Source: Aquiflexum balticum DSM 16537 (lineage in GTDB: Bacteria; Bacteroidota; Bacteroidia; Cytophagales; Cyclobacteriaceae). Taken from it: DNA of 64,000 nucleotides. Positions 26,166 through 35,892 of the stretch are shown piece by piece (the first letter of the stretch is position 1; each line of letters begins with the position of its first letter). The notes beneath the pieces were generated by a model, which was not told where the DNA came from, ran no database searches, and saw nothing but the letters and a program-made list of their open reading frames with translations. Location: the NCBI RefSeq assembly GCF_900176595.1, contig NZ_LT838813.1, forward strand, positions 2,246,001-2,310,000, given 5' to 3'. The position numbers and the translations under genes were made by a program.

Positions 26166-27047
26166 TCAAGCAACAACACCCAACACCTTCGCCATCACCG
26201 CGCCGATTTCGGCAGGGCTTTCAGCTACATGGATGCCGTTTTCGGCCATAATTCTCATTTTGGCAGCAGCAGTATCGTCAGCACCTCCTATGATGGCGCC
26301 GGCATGACCCATCCTACGTCCGGGAGGGGCTGTCTGTCCTGCGATAAATCCTACCACAGGTTTTTTATTACCGTTTTCTCTGATCCATTTGGCGGCATCA
26401 GCTTCATAATTTCCACCGATTTCACCGATCATCACGATGGCATCTGTTTCAGGATCTTCCATCAACAGCTGAACAGCGTCTTTGGTGGAGGTTCCAATGA
26501 TAGGATCCCCGCCAATACCTATGGCAGTGGAAACTCCCATTCCTGCCTTAGCAACCTGATCTGCTGCTTCGTAAGTCAAAGTTCCTGATTTGGAAACAAT
26601 ACCTATCCTGCCTTTTTTGAACACAAATCCTGGCATTATGCCCACTTTGGCTTCTCCCGGAGTAATAACGCCCGGACAATTTGGACCAATCAATATAGCG
26701 CCTTTTTCTTTGATATATGGTTTGGCTTTCATCATGTCAGCTACAGGAATTCCCTCAGTAATGGCAATGATTACTTTGATGCCCGCCTCGGCTGCTTCCA
26801 TGATGGCATCTGCCGCAAATGCAGGCGGAACGAAAATAATGGAGGTATTTGCGCCTGTCTTGGTCACAGCCTCTTCTACAGAATTAAAAACCGGTTTTTC
26901 CAAATGGATGGTGCCGCCTTTTCCTGGGGTCACCCCGCCGACAACATTGGTACCGTATTCTATCATTTGCTGTGCGTGGAAGGAACCTTCTGATCCAGTA
27001 AAGCCCTGCACGATCACTTTGGAATCTTTATTGACTAAAACACTCAT
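26166..27047 (-). CDS. sucD: succinate-CoA ligase, alpha subunit
   Basis: A 293-residue protein of the usual length. It catalyses the TCA-cycle interconversion of succinyl-CoA and succinate with ATP/GTP formation, as a complex with SucB/SucC. The CoA-binding N-terminal domain has [16 protein letters not shown] and [19 protein letters not shown] follows, then the ligase domain with the active-site phosphohistidine in [10 protein letters not shown]. The beta subunit gene is not adjacent here. It has its own terminator. Confidence 0.97.
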   Translation of the reverse strand: MSVLVNKDSKVIVQGFTGSEGSFHAQQMIEYGTNVVGGVTPGKGGTIHLEKPVFNSVEEAVTKTGANTSIIFVPPAFAADAIMEAAEAGIKVIIAITEGIPVADMMKAKPYIKEKGAILIGPNCPGVITPGEAKVGIMPGFVFKKGRIGIVSKSGTLTYEAADQVAKAGMGVSTAIGIGGDPIIGTSTKDAVQLLMEDPETDAIVMIGEIGGNYEADAAKWIRENGNKKPVVGFIAGQTAPPGRRMGHAGAIIGGADDTAAAKMRIMAENGIHVAESPAEIGAVMAKVLGVVA

Positions 27048-27176
27048 GTATCGATATTTAAAGTTTGCACAAAATTAAAAGAATAAGCCCCACGACAAAA
27101 AGAATTAGGAAACAATATCCATTTAATTTATTCTATCCATATCTTTTTATAATTTACGCGGTATTGTAGTCCCCTT

Positions 27177-30100
27177 ATGCAAAAGAAAGCACTCCTTTAT
27201 TTATTTCTTTTAGCCAGCCATTTTGGCCTTGCCCAGAATTTTCTTTTTAATAATCAAATAAAAGGGGTGGAACTGCCTACTGATATGATTTCAGAGGTCA
27301 TACAGGATGAAAAAGGTTTGGTTTGGTTCAATACTTCTTTGGGAATTTTTTATTCTGATGGATTTTTCACTTATCCGGTTCCTGATTCTATTCAAAGCCA
27401 ACTTTCAAGTTCTGCGGCCATGTTCCAGGATGAAATGAATCAAATTTGGGTGTATAACCAAACTAATATTCCAAAAGTATACTTCTTCTCAGGGGCCAAA
27501 TGGCATGAGGTGGAAATTCCCGAATCTATCCTGAAGGGGATGGAACTGAATTATTTCAGATTTTCAAAGAACAGGATTTTGGAGGGGGAAGTCCTCTTTT
27601 TCATCAATGAAAAAAATATTGTTTTTGGAAGTTCGGAATCGGGAACATGGAGCAATTATCCCTACACTTATGGAGAATTGGGAGAATTTTCCGCATCCTA
27701 TAATTGGGGAGAATCCGTACTTCTGTTTTTTAGAAATGGCTCTTTGCAATATAAAAATGGTGTTTTGAGTTCTTTTTATTTTGAAGGAATAGAGCTTCCG
27801 TCTCCTGTCCAACATTTAGTCTATGAAGAAACAGCCAATTCATACTATTATTTAGGGGATGATTTTCTTGCGGTAGGTAAAAACATCCTTGAACCGGATA
27901 AGGTAGTAGCAAAGGGATTTGTCAGGGATATTTTCAGTCTGGCAAATTATAGTAATCTCCAGGTTTTTGAAGGAGATGTTTATTTCAATTTCAATTCCCA
28001 ACTGTATAAATACAATCCCGAAACAGGGTTGGTCCTGGAAATAGATGCTTATGAAAGTTTAAAAGCATACCATATCAATAGTTTTCTGGTAGATCGGGAG
28101 GGAATTATTTGGATAAGCAGTGACAGAGGCTTGGTAAATATCAATTCTTTGAGATTTTTAAATTATGATTCTAAATTTTTGATGGATGATGAGGTTTCGG
28201 CTATTTTAAAGTTGGATGGCCAATCCTATTTACTTGGATTCAATAATGGGCTACAGTATTGGCAAAAGGATAAATTGAGGACTCTTTTAGGCGACACCAA
28301 AATTATAGGTCACCCAAAATTCAGAATTACGAATTTTGATCAGGACAAAAATGGGATCGTTTGGTTTTCCTCAAATCTGAACGGTATGGGCAGGATAAAT
28401 CCCAAAACAATGGAACTGGAATTTCAGCCCAGTCCTGACTTGAAATTTGTGTCTGCTGTAAAATCCATAGGAGATAGTCTTTTCATTGTAACTAGGGACA
28501 GGATTTACCTTTCTACCATATACAGCAGAAAGGGACAGCATTTTCAAAATGAAATAATGGATACTTTTTTGAAGGAATTAAATCAATCCGTGGCTTATGT
28601 AAGAAAGGTGGATAAGTTGCAGGATGGCAGAATGATCATCATGCAAGGAGGGAACCTGCCGGAGGATCAAAATTTTGTAGCTACGGATCAGGTATTCAGT
28701 ACTGTAGGTTATGATTTTTTGGAAGACGGGGATTGCCTTATTTTGGGAACTGAAAAAGGATTGAAAAAGTACTGTAATGGTATTTTTGATTTTTATATGG
28801 TCAACAATGAAAAAATCGATAGACCTGTTTATGCCATATTAAAAGATTCCCAAGGATACCTTTGGGCCGGCACTGACCTTGGCCTTTACAGAATAGGAGA
28901 GGAAGATATTATAAATTTCAATGAGAAAAATGGATTGATAGGTTCTGAGGTCAACAGAGGCGCATTATTGGAAGGGGATGCTGGGGAGATTTTGATTGGT
29001 ACCAGTAAGGGGCTTTCTGTTTTTTTTCCAGGGGAAAATAAAGAATACCAAAATTACCCGCTGACTGACATCATTAAGGTAGAAGTTCTTGGCTTCAAAG
29101 AAGGTGAAGTTGATTTAGAACGCATTCCATTTGGAAACAATAATATTCAGATTACTTTTCAAGCAGTCAGTTTCCTTCAATCCAATGATTTGGTGGTAAG
29201 GTATCTTTTGGAAGGATTTCACGAGGACTGGATTGAACTGGTTAATCCAAGGACCAATGTTTTGACTTTCAATAATCTTCCGGCAGGAGAGTACAAGCTG
29301 AAGCTTCAGGCGGGGTTCGATGGGGTATATGGCGAGAGAGAGGTAAATTCGGACAGTTTCAGGATCCTTAGACCCATTTACCTGCAGTTTTGGTTTGTTA
29401 TAACTTTATTATTGGTTTTTCTGCTCATCGGATTTCTTTTGAACTCCTTGCTCAATTCATTTCGAAAACAAGGTGTTCTCAAAAAGGCAGTGGATGAGAA
29501 GAGTAAGCAAGTAATCAATATTGAAGATCAGTTTAAAAATGTCTGGCAAAGTTCCAAAGATGGTTTGATGCTGTCTGATGACAAAGGTAAAGTGCTTGCA
29601 ATTAATCCGAGTTTGGAAAAAATGGCAGAAATAACCTCAGAGGAAATTGAAAAAAGATGGGTACATGAATTATTTGCCGAACCTGAATTTTATTTTAAAA
29701 CAAGTCCTTCAATCATCAAATCCATCAATAATCCTGACAGCAACGGGGAAGTTTTTGAATTGGACATTCCGTTTAGGAGCGGATCAAAGCAAATTGAGCT
29801 ATATGTCGTCAAGCTTAAGTCTGAATTTGAAGGGGTTAAGTTGAATTTATCTGTTTTCAGAGATATCACAGTAAAAAAGGCTTATGAAGTCGGTTTGGAG
29901 AAAGCCAAAGAAAAAGCAGAAGAAGCCAATCGTCTCAAATCCAATTTCCTTTCCAATATCAGCCACGAAATCAGGACACCCTTAAACGGTATTTTGGGTA
30001 TAACTGAAAACATCCTGATCCAAAAGAATAAAGATGATGGGTTAGTTTCGCAGCTTGAAATCATTCAGGAATCAGGAGAAAGGCTGCTGAGTACCATCAA

Positions 30101-30611
30101 CAGTATTTTGGATCTATCCAAATTGGAAGCAAAAAAAATGGAGGTTGTTTATAAGGAAACCAATATCAATGATTTGTTGGCCAAAATCCTGCTGCCGCTA
30201 AAAGAAATGGCTGTAAGGAAAGGTTTATTGCTTTCAACAAAATACGAGACACAACCCCTGATTGGGCTGATTGACGGACGGTATTTTGAAATGATATTGA
30301 ACAATCTCGTAGGCAATGCCATCAAGTATTCCAATGAAGGAATGATTTCCGTCAAACTGAGAGGCAACTCTGACCAAATTGAACTGGAGGTAAAAGATCA
30401 GGGAATCGGGATGAGTGAGGATTTTCAAAAAATTCTCTTCAGTCCATTTGAACAGGAAAGCAGTGGGTATGGTAGGAGTTTTGAAGGCACAGGCCTAGGA
30501 TTAACAATTACAAAAAATCTAGTTGATATCCTTGGTGGTGAGATTTTTATTAAAAGTGTTAAAAATCAGGGTACAAAGGTTAAAGTAATCTTGCCTTTAG
30601 GTAAAAAATGA
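27177..30611 (+). CDS. periplasmic-propeller sensor histidine kinase
   Basis: A 1144-residue sensor kinase. Residues 1-20 are a signal peptide. A large periplasmic sensor of two-component-type propeller repeats follows (about 25-650; repeated GLVWFNTSLGIF, GIIWISSDRGLV, GIVWFSSNLNGM, GYLWAGTDLGLY). Then come a Y_Y_Y domain (about 665-735; FHEDWIELVNPRTNVLTF), one membrane helix (about 738-760), a PAS domain (about 785-900), HisKA with His930 in ISHEIRTPLNG, and HATPase_c (N box NLVGNAIKYS, DQGIGM, GTGLGLTI). Unlike classic hybrid (HTCS) proteins it has no receiver or AraC domain. The next gene, 51 bases on, supplies a receiver, so phosphotransfer between them is plausible. Confidence 0.95.
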   Translation: MQKKALLYLFLLASHFGLAQNFLFNNQIKGVELPTDMISEVIQDEKGLVWFNTSLGIFYSDGFFTYPVPDSIQSQLSSSAAMFQDEMNQIWVYNQTNIPKVYFFSGAKWHEVEIPESILKGMELNYFRFSKNRILEGEVLFFINEKNIVFGSSESGTWSNYPYTYGELGEFSASYNWGESVLLFFRNGSLQYKNGVLSSFYFEGIELPSPVQHLVYEETANSYYYLGDDFLAVGKNILEPDKVVAKGFVRDIFSLANYSNLQVFEGDVYFNFNSQLYKYNPETGLVLEIDAYESLKAYHINSFLVDREGIIWISSDRGLVNINSLRFLNYDSKFLMDDEVSAILKLDGQSYLLGFNNGLQYWQKDKLRTLLGDTKIIGHPKFRITNFDQDKNGIVWFSSNLNGMGRINPKTMELEFQPSPDLKFVSAVKSIGDSLFIVTRDRIYLSTIYSRKGQHFQNEIMDTFLKELNQSVAYVRKVDKLQDGRMIIMQGGNLPEDQNFVATDQVFSTVGYDFLEDGDCLILGTEKGLKKYCNGIFDFYMVNNEKIDRPVYAILKDSQGYLWAGTDLGLYRIGEEDIINFNEKNGLIGSEVNRGALLEGDAGEILIGTSKGLSVFFPGENKEYQNYPLTDIIKVEVLGFKEGEVDLERIPFGNNNIQITFQAVSFLQSNDLVVRYLLEGFHEDWIELVNPRTNVLTFNNLPAGEYKLKLQAGFDGVYGEREVNSDSFRILRPIYLQFWFVITLLLVFLLIGFLLNSLLNSFRKQGVLKKAVDEKSKQVINIEDQFKNVWQSSKDGLMLSDDKGKVLAINPSLEKMAEITSEEIEKRWVHELFAEPEFYFKTSPSIIKSINNPDSNGEVFELDIPFRSGSKQIELYVVKLKSEFEGVKLNLSVFRDITVKKAYEVGLEKAKEKAEEANRLKSNFLSNISHEIRTPLNGILGITENILIQKNKDDGLVSQLEIIQESGERLLSTINSILDLSKLEAKKMEVVYKETNINDLLAKILLPLKEMAVRKGLLLSTKYETQPLIGLIDGRYFEMILNNLVGNAIKYSNEGMISVKLRGNSDQIELEVKDQGIGMSEDFQKILFSPFEQESSGYGRSFEGTGLGLTITKNLVDILGGEIFIKSVKNQGTKVKVILPLGKK

Positions 30612-30662
30612 TTTTCGTAAATGATTTAAACTTGTAATTTGCGTCCTCAATAAATAGCAAAC

Positions 30663-31841
30663 ATGTTCCCACTCCGGATTTTAATTACAGAAGACGATCA
30701 CGTCTCAGCCTTGTTGCTCAAAAAAGCATTAGAAAAAAATAATCATCAGATCATTGGTATTTCAGACTCCGGAGAAAGAGCATTGGAGATCCTTGAAGAA
30801 AACCAAGCAGATATTGTGATGATGGATATCAACTTGGCCGGTGAGTTGGATGGAATCAAAACTACTGAAATCATCAATGAAAAGTATGATATTCCCGTAG
30901 TCTACCTGAGTGCAAGTTCAGATGCAGAAACACTCACCAAAGTAGTGGGGACCAATCCAAGTGCTTATGTGATCAAGCCCTTTAATATCCGGGAACTCAA
31001 TATGGTTATTGAATTGGCGATTTTTAAGGACAGAAAAGAGAAAGAGCTTCAAAAACTCAATAACGAGTTGGAAGAAAAGGTAAGGCAAAGGACAAAAGAT
31101 CTTGCTGACGCCAATAAGGAACTGACCAGGGCATTGGAAAAAGAAAGAGAAGTAGGTGAATTGAAATCAAGAATCGTACTCAACGTCTCCCATGGATTCA
31201 AAACACCTTTGACTTCAATTCTAAGTTCTGCCCAACTGCTCGCCAATTATGCCGAAAGGGATCACCCTTTTAAGGCAAAAATCATGAAACATGCGCAGAA
31301 AATCGAAAATTCTGTTCGGAACCTGAACAGTCTTCTGACATCCGTGTTGTTTTTTGGAAAAGCCGATGCAAATAAAATTGACTTCAAGCCAAAAAAGATG
31401 TTTGTCATGGCAATGCTAAATGAGGTGATCGATGTGGTAAAAGCCGGGTCAGAACATGACGTCAAAATAAACACCAAATTCAATAATCTTCCCAAGACAA
31501 TTGTTTCAGATTCGGATCTTCTATATCAGATATTTGAAAATCTGCTATCCAATGCCTGTAAATATTCCAAGGATGGACAAGAAGTCAACTTTACTGTATG
31601 GGAGGAAGCCGGAATGCTGAAAGCCACCATTGAAGACAAAGGAATAGGTATTCCGAAAAAAGAACAGGATCAGCTTTTTGACAGGTTTTTCAGAGCAAAA
31701 AATGTAGGCATTATAGAAGGTTCAGGGTTGGGTCTCTCGATTGTGAAAAAAAGTATCGAAGTGCTGAATGGTGATATTACCTTTGAAAGTGATCAGGGAA
31801 AAGGAACTACGTTTAATATTTCAATTCCAGTGAAAATCTAA
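30663..31841 (+). CDS. receiver-histidine kinase fusion (response regulator + HK)
   Basis: A 392-residue cytosolic protein. The N-terminal receiver (1-120) has the acidic pair EDD, the phospho-acceptor Asp in VMMDINL and the conserved Lys in VIKPFN. A coiled coil (about 125-165) leads to HisKA with His177 and an HATPase_c domain (NLLSNACKYS, DKGIGIPKKEQ, GSGLGLSIV). The residue after the phospho-His is Gly (SHGFKTP), not the usual Glu/Asp, while Thr at H+4 is kept. This could weaken kinase activity. The gene follows the propeller kinase by 51 bases and overlaps the ABC ATPase start by 1 base. Confidence 0.93.
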   Translation: MFPLRILITEDDHVSALLLKKALEKNNHQIIGISDSGERALEILEENQADIVMMDINLAGELDGIKTTEIINEKYDIPVVYLSASSDAETLTKVVGTNPSAYVIKPFNIRELNMVIELAIFKDRKEKELQKLNNELEEKVRQRTKDLADANKELTRALEKEREVGELKSRIVLNVSHGFKTPLTSILSSAQLLANYAERDHPFKAKIMKHAQKIENSVRNLNSLLTSVLFFGKADANKIDFKPKKMFVMAMLNEVIDVVKAGSEHDVKINTKFNNLPKTIVSDSDLLYQIFENLLSNACKYSKDGQEVNFTVWEEAGMLKATIEDKGIGIPKKEQDQLFDRFFRAKNVGIIEGSGLGLSIVKKSIEVLNGDITFESDQGKGTTFNISIPVKI

Positions 31842-32476
31842 TGATACTCCAAGCTAATAATATTGATTTCTACTATAATTCGGACCAAAAATTCAAAATA
31901 CCTGACATCAACTTGGATGCAGGGGATCAATTATTGATAATTGGAAAATCAGGAAGTGGAAAAACCACCATTCTCAATATCCTTGGGGGATTGTTGAAAC
32001 CAAAATCAGGTGAGGTTAAAATCAACGGAACCTCAGTTTATTCCCTCAGCGGTGCTACACTCGATAAATTCAGAGGAAAAAATGTAGGGATAATTTTTCA
32101 AAAACCCCATATTCTTTCCGCACTCAATGTGGAAGAAAATCTGAAGATCGCGAATTTTTTTGCCGGAGAATCAAACCGGTTGATTGAACCCCTATTGAAG
32201 GAACTGGGGATATATGAAAAGAGAAAAGCCAATGTCAATACATTGAGTGAAGGGGAAGCACAGAGAGTTTCGATTGCAAGGGCACTGGTCAACAATCCAA
32301 AAGTAATCCTGGCAGATGAGCCTACAGCAAGCCTTGATGATGAAAATGCAGATAATGTCATTAAGCTTCTACAACAGGAAGCTGAAAAATACAAAGCAGT
32401 TTTGATCATCGTTACCCACGACCAAAGGGTTAAAGACCATATTTCCAACCAAATACTCATAGGAGCCAAATTATGA
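31841..32476 (+). CDS. ABC transporter ATPase (MacB/LolD type)
   Basis: A 211-residue ATPase with Walker A GKSGSGKT (residues 35-42), a Q-loop, Walker B VILADEPTASLD and the switch His in VTHD. The signature is LSEGE instead of the usual LSGGQ. The size and similarity place it with LolD/MacB-type ATPases that pair with FtsX-like permeases. It starts on the last base of the preceding stop and its own stop overlaps the permease start (ATGA), so the three genes are translationally coupled. By context it is the equivalent of PA4064 in a zinc-linked system, which is inference. Confidence 0.93.
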   Translation: MILQANNIDFYYNSDQKFKIPDINLDAGDQLLIIGKSGSGKTTILNILGGLLKPKSGEVKINGTSVYSLSGATLDKFRGKNVGIIFQKPHILSALNVEENLKIANFFAGESNRLIEPLLKELGIYEKRKANVNTLSEGEAQRVSIARALVNNPKVILADEPTASLDDENADNVIKLLQQEAEKYKAVLIIVTHDQRVKDHISNQILIGAKL

Positions 32477-33696
32477 ACATGATCAAACTGAGTTGGAAAT
32501 ACCTGATTGCCAAACCACTGAATACTGGACTCAACATCCTTTTATTGGCTTTGGGCCTTGCCATCATTACCGTTCTGATTTTGATTCAGGATCAGTTTGA
32601 AAATAAGATGACCAAAGATGCCGAGGGTATTGACTTGGTCGTAGGCGCCAAAGGAAGTCCCTTGCAACTTATCCTTTCAAGCATTTATCACATTGATTTT
32701 CCAACCGGCAATATTGATATGGCGGATGCCATAGCTCTTTCCAAAAACCGACTGGTGAAAAACATCATTCCTTTGGGTATGGGTGACAATTACCAAGGTT
32801 ATAGAATTGTCGGGACCAATCACGATTATCTTGAACTCTATAATGCCCAAATGTCTGCGGGGGCTGCTTGGGATAAACCTTTCGAAGTGGTTTTGGGCAG
32901 TGAAACAGCTGTTAAACTGGGTCTGGGTATTGGAGATACATTTATAGGTTCTCATGGGATTGGCAGTAGCAGCCATGAACATGATGAACACCCCTATAAG
33001 GTTTCTGGAATTTTGAATCCAATGGGAAATGTCTTGGATAAATTGATCCTGACAAGTATTGAGTCTGTCTGGTATACCCACGATGAAGGTCATGACCATG
33101 AAATATTTGAGAAACCTGTAGCAAAAACAGGATTTCCTGAAACGGATGATGATCGGGAAGTTACCTCGCTACTCATTCAATATAGAAATCCAATAGCTGC
33201 GGTGCAGTTACCAAGATTTATCAACAGTAAAAGTGCTTTACAGGCAGCTTCTCCTTCCTTTGAAATTTCAAGACTTTTTGAATTGCTTGGGATAGGAGTG
33301 AAACTTATTCAGGGACTTGCCATCGTTATCATCATCATAGCAGGACTTGGGATATTCATTGCGCTGTTCAATTCTCTTAAAGAAAGAAAATATGATTTGG
33401 CTGTAATGAGAACATTGGGAGCTTCAAGTGGGCAGTTGTTTTTACACATTGTATTGGAAGGTGTAATCCTAACAGTTTTGGGAGCGATAGTTGGGATTGT
33501 GATGGGGCACCTTTTTTTGGCGGTTCTCGTTATGCAGAATGAACAAGGAGCAATAAGCGGTTTGACAGCTATGGTCTTTCTTACTGAAGAACTTTGGATA
33601 CTGGTTTATGCGGTGTTAGTGGGAATTATTGCCTCTCTTATACCAGCATGGAACGCTTATCAAACTGATATTGCCAAACAGCTTACTAAAGCATAA
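32473..33696 (+). CDS. FtsX-like ABC permease with histidine-rich periplasmic loop
   Basis: A 407-residue permease with the MacB/LolC layout: one N-terminal membrane helix (about 18-40), a large periplasmic domain (about 45-275), and three C-terminal helices (about 283-305, 325-350, 375-395). The periplasmic domain has two His/Asp/Glu-rich stretches, SHGIGSSSHEHDEHPYK (about 160-175) and THDEGHDHE (about 201-209). They could bind zinc or other divalent metal. Together with the ATPase and the DUF3299-like gene this resembles PA4064-PA4066 of Pseudomonas, part of the Zrg-type zinc system. Confidence 0.9.
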   Translation: MNMIKLSWKYLIAKPLNTGLNILLLALGLAIITVLILIQDQFENKMTKDAEGIDLVVGAKGSPLQLILSSIYHIDFPTGNIDMADAIALSKNRLVKNIIPLGMGDNYQGYRIVGTNHDYLELYNAQMSAGAAWDKPFEVVLGSETAVKLGLGIGDTFIGSHGIGSSSHEHDEHPYKVSGILNPMGNVLDKLILTSIESVWYTHDEGHDHEIFEKPVAKTGFPETDDDREVTSLLIQYRNPIAAVQLPRFINSKSALQAASPSFEISRLFELLGIGVKLIQGLAIVIIIIAGLGIFIALFNSLKERKYDLAVMRTLGASSGQLFLHIVLEGVILTVLGAIVGIVMGHLFLAVLVMQNEQGAISGLTAMVFLTEELWILVYAVLVGIIASLIPAWNAYQTDIAKQLTKA

Positions 33697-33743
33697 ATTT
33701 GAAGATTGCTTTGAAAAAATCTTACTGTTAATAAACTATTCAA

Positions 33744-34181
33744 ATGAAATTAAATAGAACAATTTCCACATTCATTTTACTGATTTTAATCTCTGTGTCT
33801 TATGCCCAGACGGTCCCTAGTGTTTGGCGGGATTTATCTGATGTAACCTATAAAATCGGCCAAGACGAATTCGGGGAATTATATATTCCTGTTTTCAGTG
33901 AAAAGATAAAAAAGCTGGAAGGGAAAGAAGTAGAAGCAGATGGTTACATCATTCCTTTTGAAGGGATGTTCAAGCCAGAACATATCATTTTGTCTTCCCT
34001 GCCTTTGGCGGAATGTTTTTTTTGCGGATCAGGCGGGCCAGAAACCGTAATGGAAGTAATGTTGACAGACCCAATTAAATATACCTCTAAACGGGTCAAA
34101 GTAAAGGGTATTTTGACCCTCAATGATAAAGACCCCGAAAAACTGATGTATATCCTAAAAGACGCAAGGTTATTGAATTAA
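33744..34181 (+). CDS. secreted DUF3299-like protein
   Basis: A 145-residue protein with a Sec signal peptide (about residues 1-21). The mature part is OB-fold-like: KLEGKEVEADGYIIPFEG, then FFCGSGGPETVMEV with a CxxC-like AECFFCG, then KVKGILTLNDKD. This fits the DUF3299-type periplasmic proteins found beside MacB-like transporters in zinc-associated operons. It starts 47 bases after the permease and is followed by a strong terminator, so it closes the operon. Confidence 0.8.
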   Translation: MKLNRTISTFILLILISVSYAQTVPSVWRDLSDVTYKIGQDEFGELYIPVFSEKIKKLEGKEVEADGYIIPFEGMFKPEHIILSSLPLAECFFCGSGGPETVMEVMLTDPIKYTSKRVKVKGILTLNDKDPEKLMYILKDARLLN

Positions 34182-34185
34182 TATC

Positions 34186-34212
34186 AGCTCCGGAAAACCG
34201 GAGCTTTTTTTT
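34186..34212 (+). terminator. rho-independent terminator after the ABC/DUF3299 operon
   Basis: AGCTCCGG (34186-34193) pairs with CCGGAGCT (34198-34205) around an AAAA loop, followed by a run of seven T residues. Confidence 0.9.
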
Positions 34213-34386
34213 GAATTTTCAGAAGACTTTATTCCTCATTGTTGAAAACTTTTTTTCAGCTTCCTCCATAGGATTGATTTATTCAAAACGTTTTTCCAAA
34301 TCACTAGGCGGTTGATTTGGACTTGACAAGTATTTCAAAGCAAAAGCCAAATAGAGAAAATGAAATTTTCCTAAAAAATTTTGGCC

Positions 34387-35877
34387 TTAGAAATAAGTAC
34401 CTCTTTCTAAATGAATCTTTATTCCCGGATTGTAAGCCTTAATCGCATCTATAACCTCTTTCGAAATCAATGTTTCATTGATATAAACATCTTGGAGTGC
34501 AGGTAGCATCAAAATGTTCAAGAGATTTCCATCATTGACCTTAGTCTTTGAAAGATCCAATAATTGGAGATTTGACAATTTTGAAAGCTGTGCCAATCCT
34601 TCGCCATTAATTTGAGTTTGCTGCAGATATAATTCCTTTAAAGAGCTCATTTGACCAAGATGATAAAATCCATCGTCTGTAATATCACTGCCAATAAATG
34701 ATGCTTTGGTTATATTTTGGAAAACAGGCTGAAGGTTTATCAGATCTTTATCCCCAAAGGAAGAGGGCGGGAATTTCATGGAAATGAAAATTGATTTTTC
34801 ATCATAAGGATCTATTTTCATCTCAATATTTTCTACGTTTTCCAGAGAGTTAATCAGATTCTCTGTGCTGAGTTTTTGAAGATGCCGATTGCGTTGTTGG
34901 GTTTTGAGCTCTGTCAGATAAACCTGGACTATGGACTCTATCTCTGGATTTAGAGATGCTTCCGTTATCCTGAGTTCAGGGTCAGCACCATTGTCTATCC
35001 ACCATTTTAATAGGGAGACTTCGTTTTCATTTAGAGGTGATTTACCTTCAGGCGGCATAAAATCATCATCATTGACAGGAAGCGTTACTCTTCGGTAAAC
35101 CTCACTTTCAAGGGAAGAATTTTTCACCAAAGAAGGATGGTCTCCTTTTCCGCCTTTTACAAGATCTTCAAAGGAAGTCAAAATCAATCCACCCTTGGCC
35201 TTGTTTTCATTATGACAGCTCATGCACTTCCTGTCCATAAATGCCACAATAACATCATCATATACCAGCATCTCTTCGACTGGTTTTGGTTGCCAATCGG
35301 GTTCCTGCGATTTTATCGGAAAATATTCAGTTAGGAATTCTTTCCCATGAGTCAATGAACCTCCTTGATGACTTGTATAAATCAATGTTCCGTTTGCAAA
35401 TATCAGGGCTATAATATATCCAGTGCTGAAATATTGAGCTTTAGATTGACCGTAAGACAAGAGAAAAAACACTGCCAATGAAACAGCAGCACTCAATAGC
35501 ACTCCGCCCCATAAATGTTGTTGGGCAATCTCTCCTGTATATTCGCCGGTAGAATACAGTAAAAAACCCAAACCTAAGGAAACCAAACAACTGATAAGAC
35601 TTGCACCCAATAATAGGCCTATCACATTTTTGGGAACTTCAAGAAGTTTATATTTTTTAAATACTTCGATTATCAACACCAATAGGATCAGGACTATTGG
35701 AAAATGTATGATCAGGGGATGGAATCTTCCCAAGAAAAAAACAAATTCTGAAGGAGGGTCCTCTTGTGGTCCAATAAAGGGTAAGAATAAAACTGCAATA
35801 GCAAGGAACAAAAAAACAAATCTGTACTTGAGGCAAATATTTTTCAGCCTGATCATTAGAGAATTCGAACGCATCAT
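34387..35877 (-). CDS. membrane protein with PSCyt1 cytochrome-c domain and leucine-rich segment
   Basis: A 496-residue inner-membrane protein. The N-terminal half has about five hydrophobic segments (residues 18-195) of the DUF2231 type. A planctomycete-type cytochrome C (PSCyt1) domain follows, with the heme motif CMSCH at about 218-222 and FEDLVKGG and MPPEGKSPL sequences. The C-terminal 150 residues are leucine-rich-repeat-like (SSLKELYLQQTQINGEG, LSNLQLLDLSKTKVNDGN). It is the last gene of a three-gene minus-strand operon with DUF1552 and DUF1592 proteins. The role is unknown; heme binding in the periplasm is likely. Confidence 0.85.
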   Translation of the reverse strand: MMRSNSLMIRLKNICLKYRFVFLFLAIAVLFLPFIGPQEDPPSEFVFFLGRFHPLIIHFPIVLILLVLIIEVFKKYKLLEVPKNVIGLLLGASLISCLVSLGLGFLLYSTGEYTGEIAQQHLWGGVLLSAAVSLAVFFLLSYGQSKAQYFSTGYIIALIFANGTLIYTSHQGGSLTHGKEFLTEYFPIKSQEPDWQPKPVEEMLVYDDVIVAFMDRKCMSCHNENKAKGGLILTSFEDLVKGGKGDHPSLVKNSSLESEVYRRVTLPVNDDDFMPPEGKSPLNENEVSLLKWWIDNGADPELRITEASLNPEIESIVQVYLTELKTQQRNRHLQKLSTENLINSLENVENIEMKIDPYDEKSIFISMKFPPSSFGDKDLINLQPVFQNITKASFIGSDITDDGFYHLGQMSSLKELYLQQTQINGEGLAQLSKLSNLQLLDLSKTKVNDGNLLNILMLPALQDVYINETLISKEVIDAIKAYNPGIKIHLERGTYF

Positions 35878-35892
35878 GAACTATGGTTAAAC

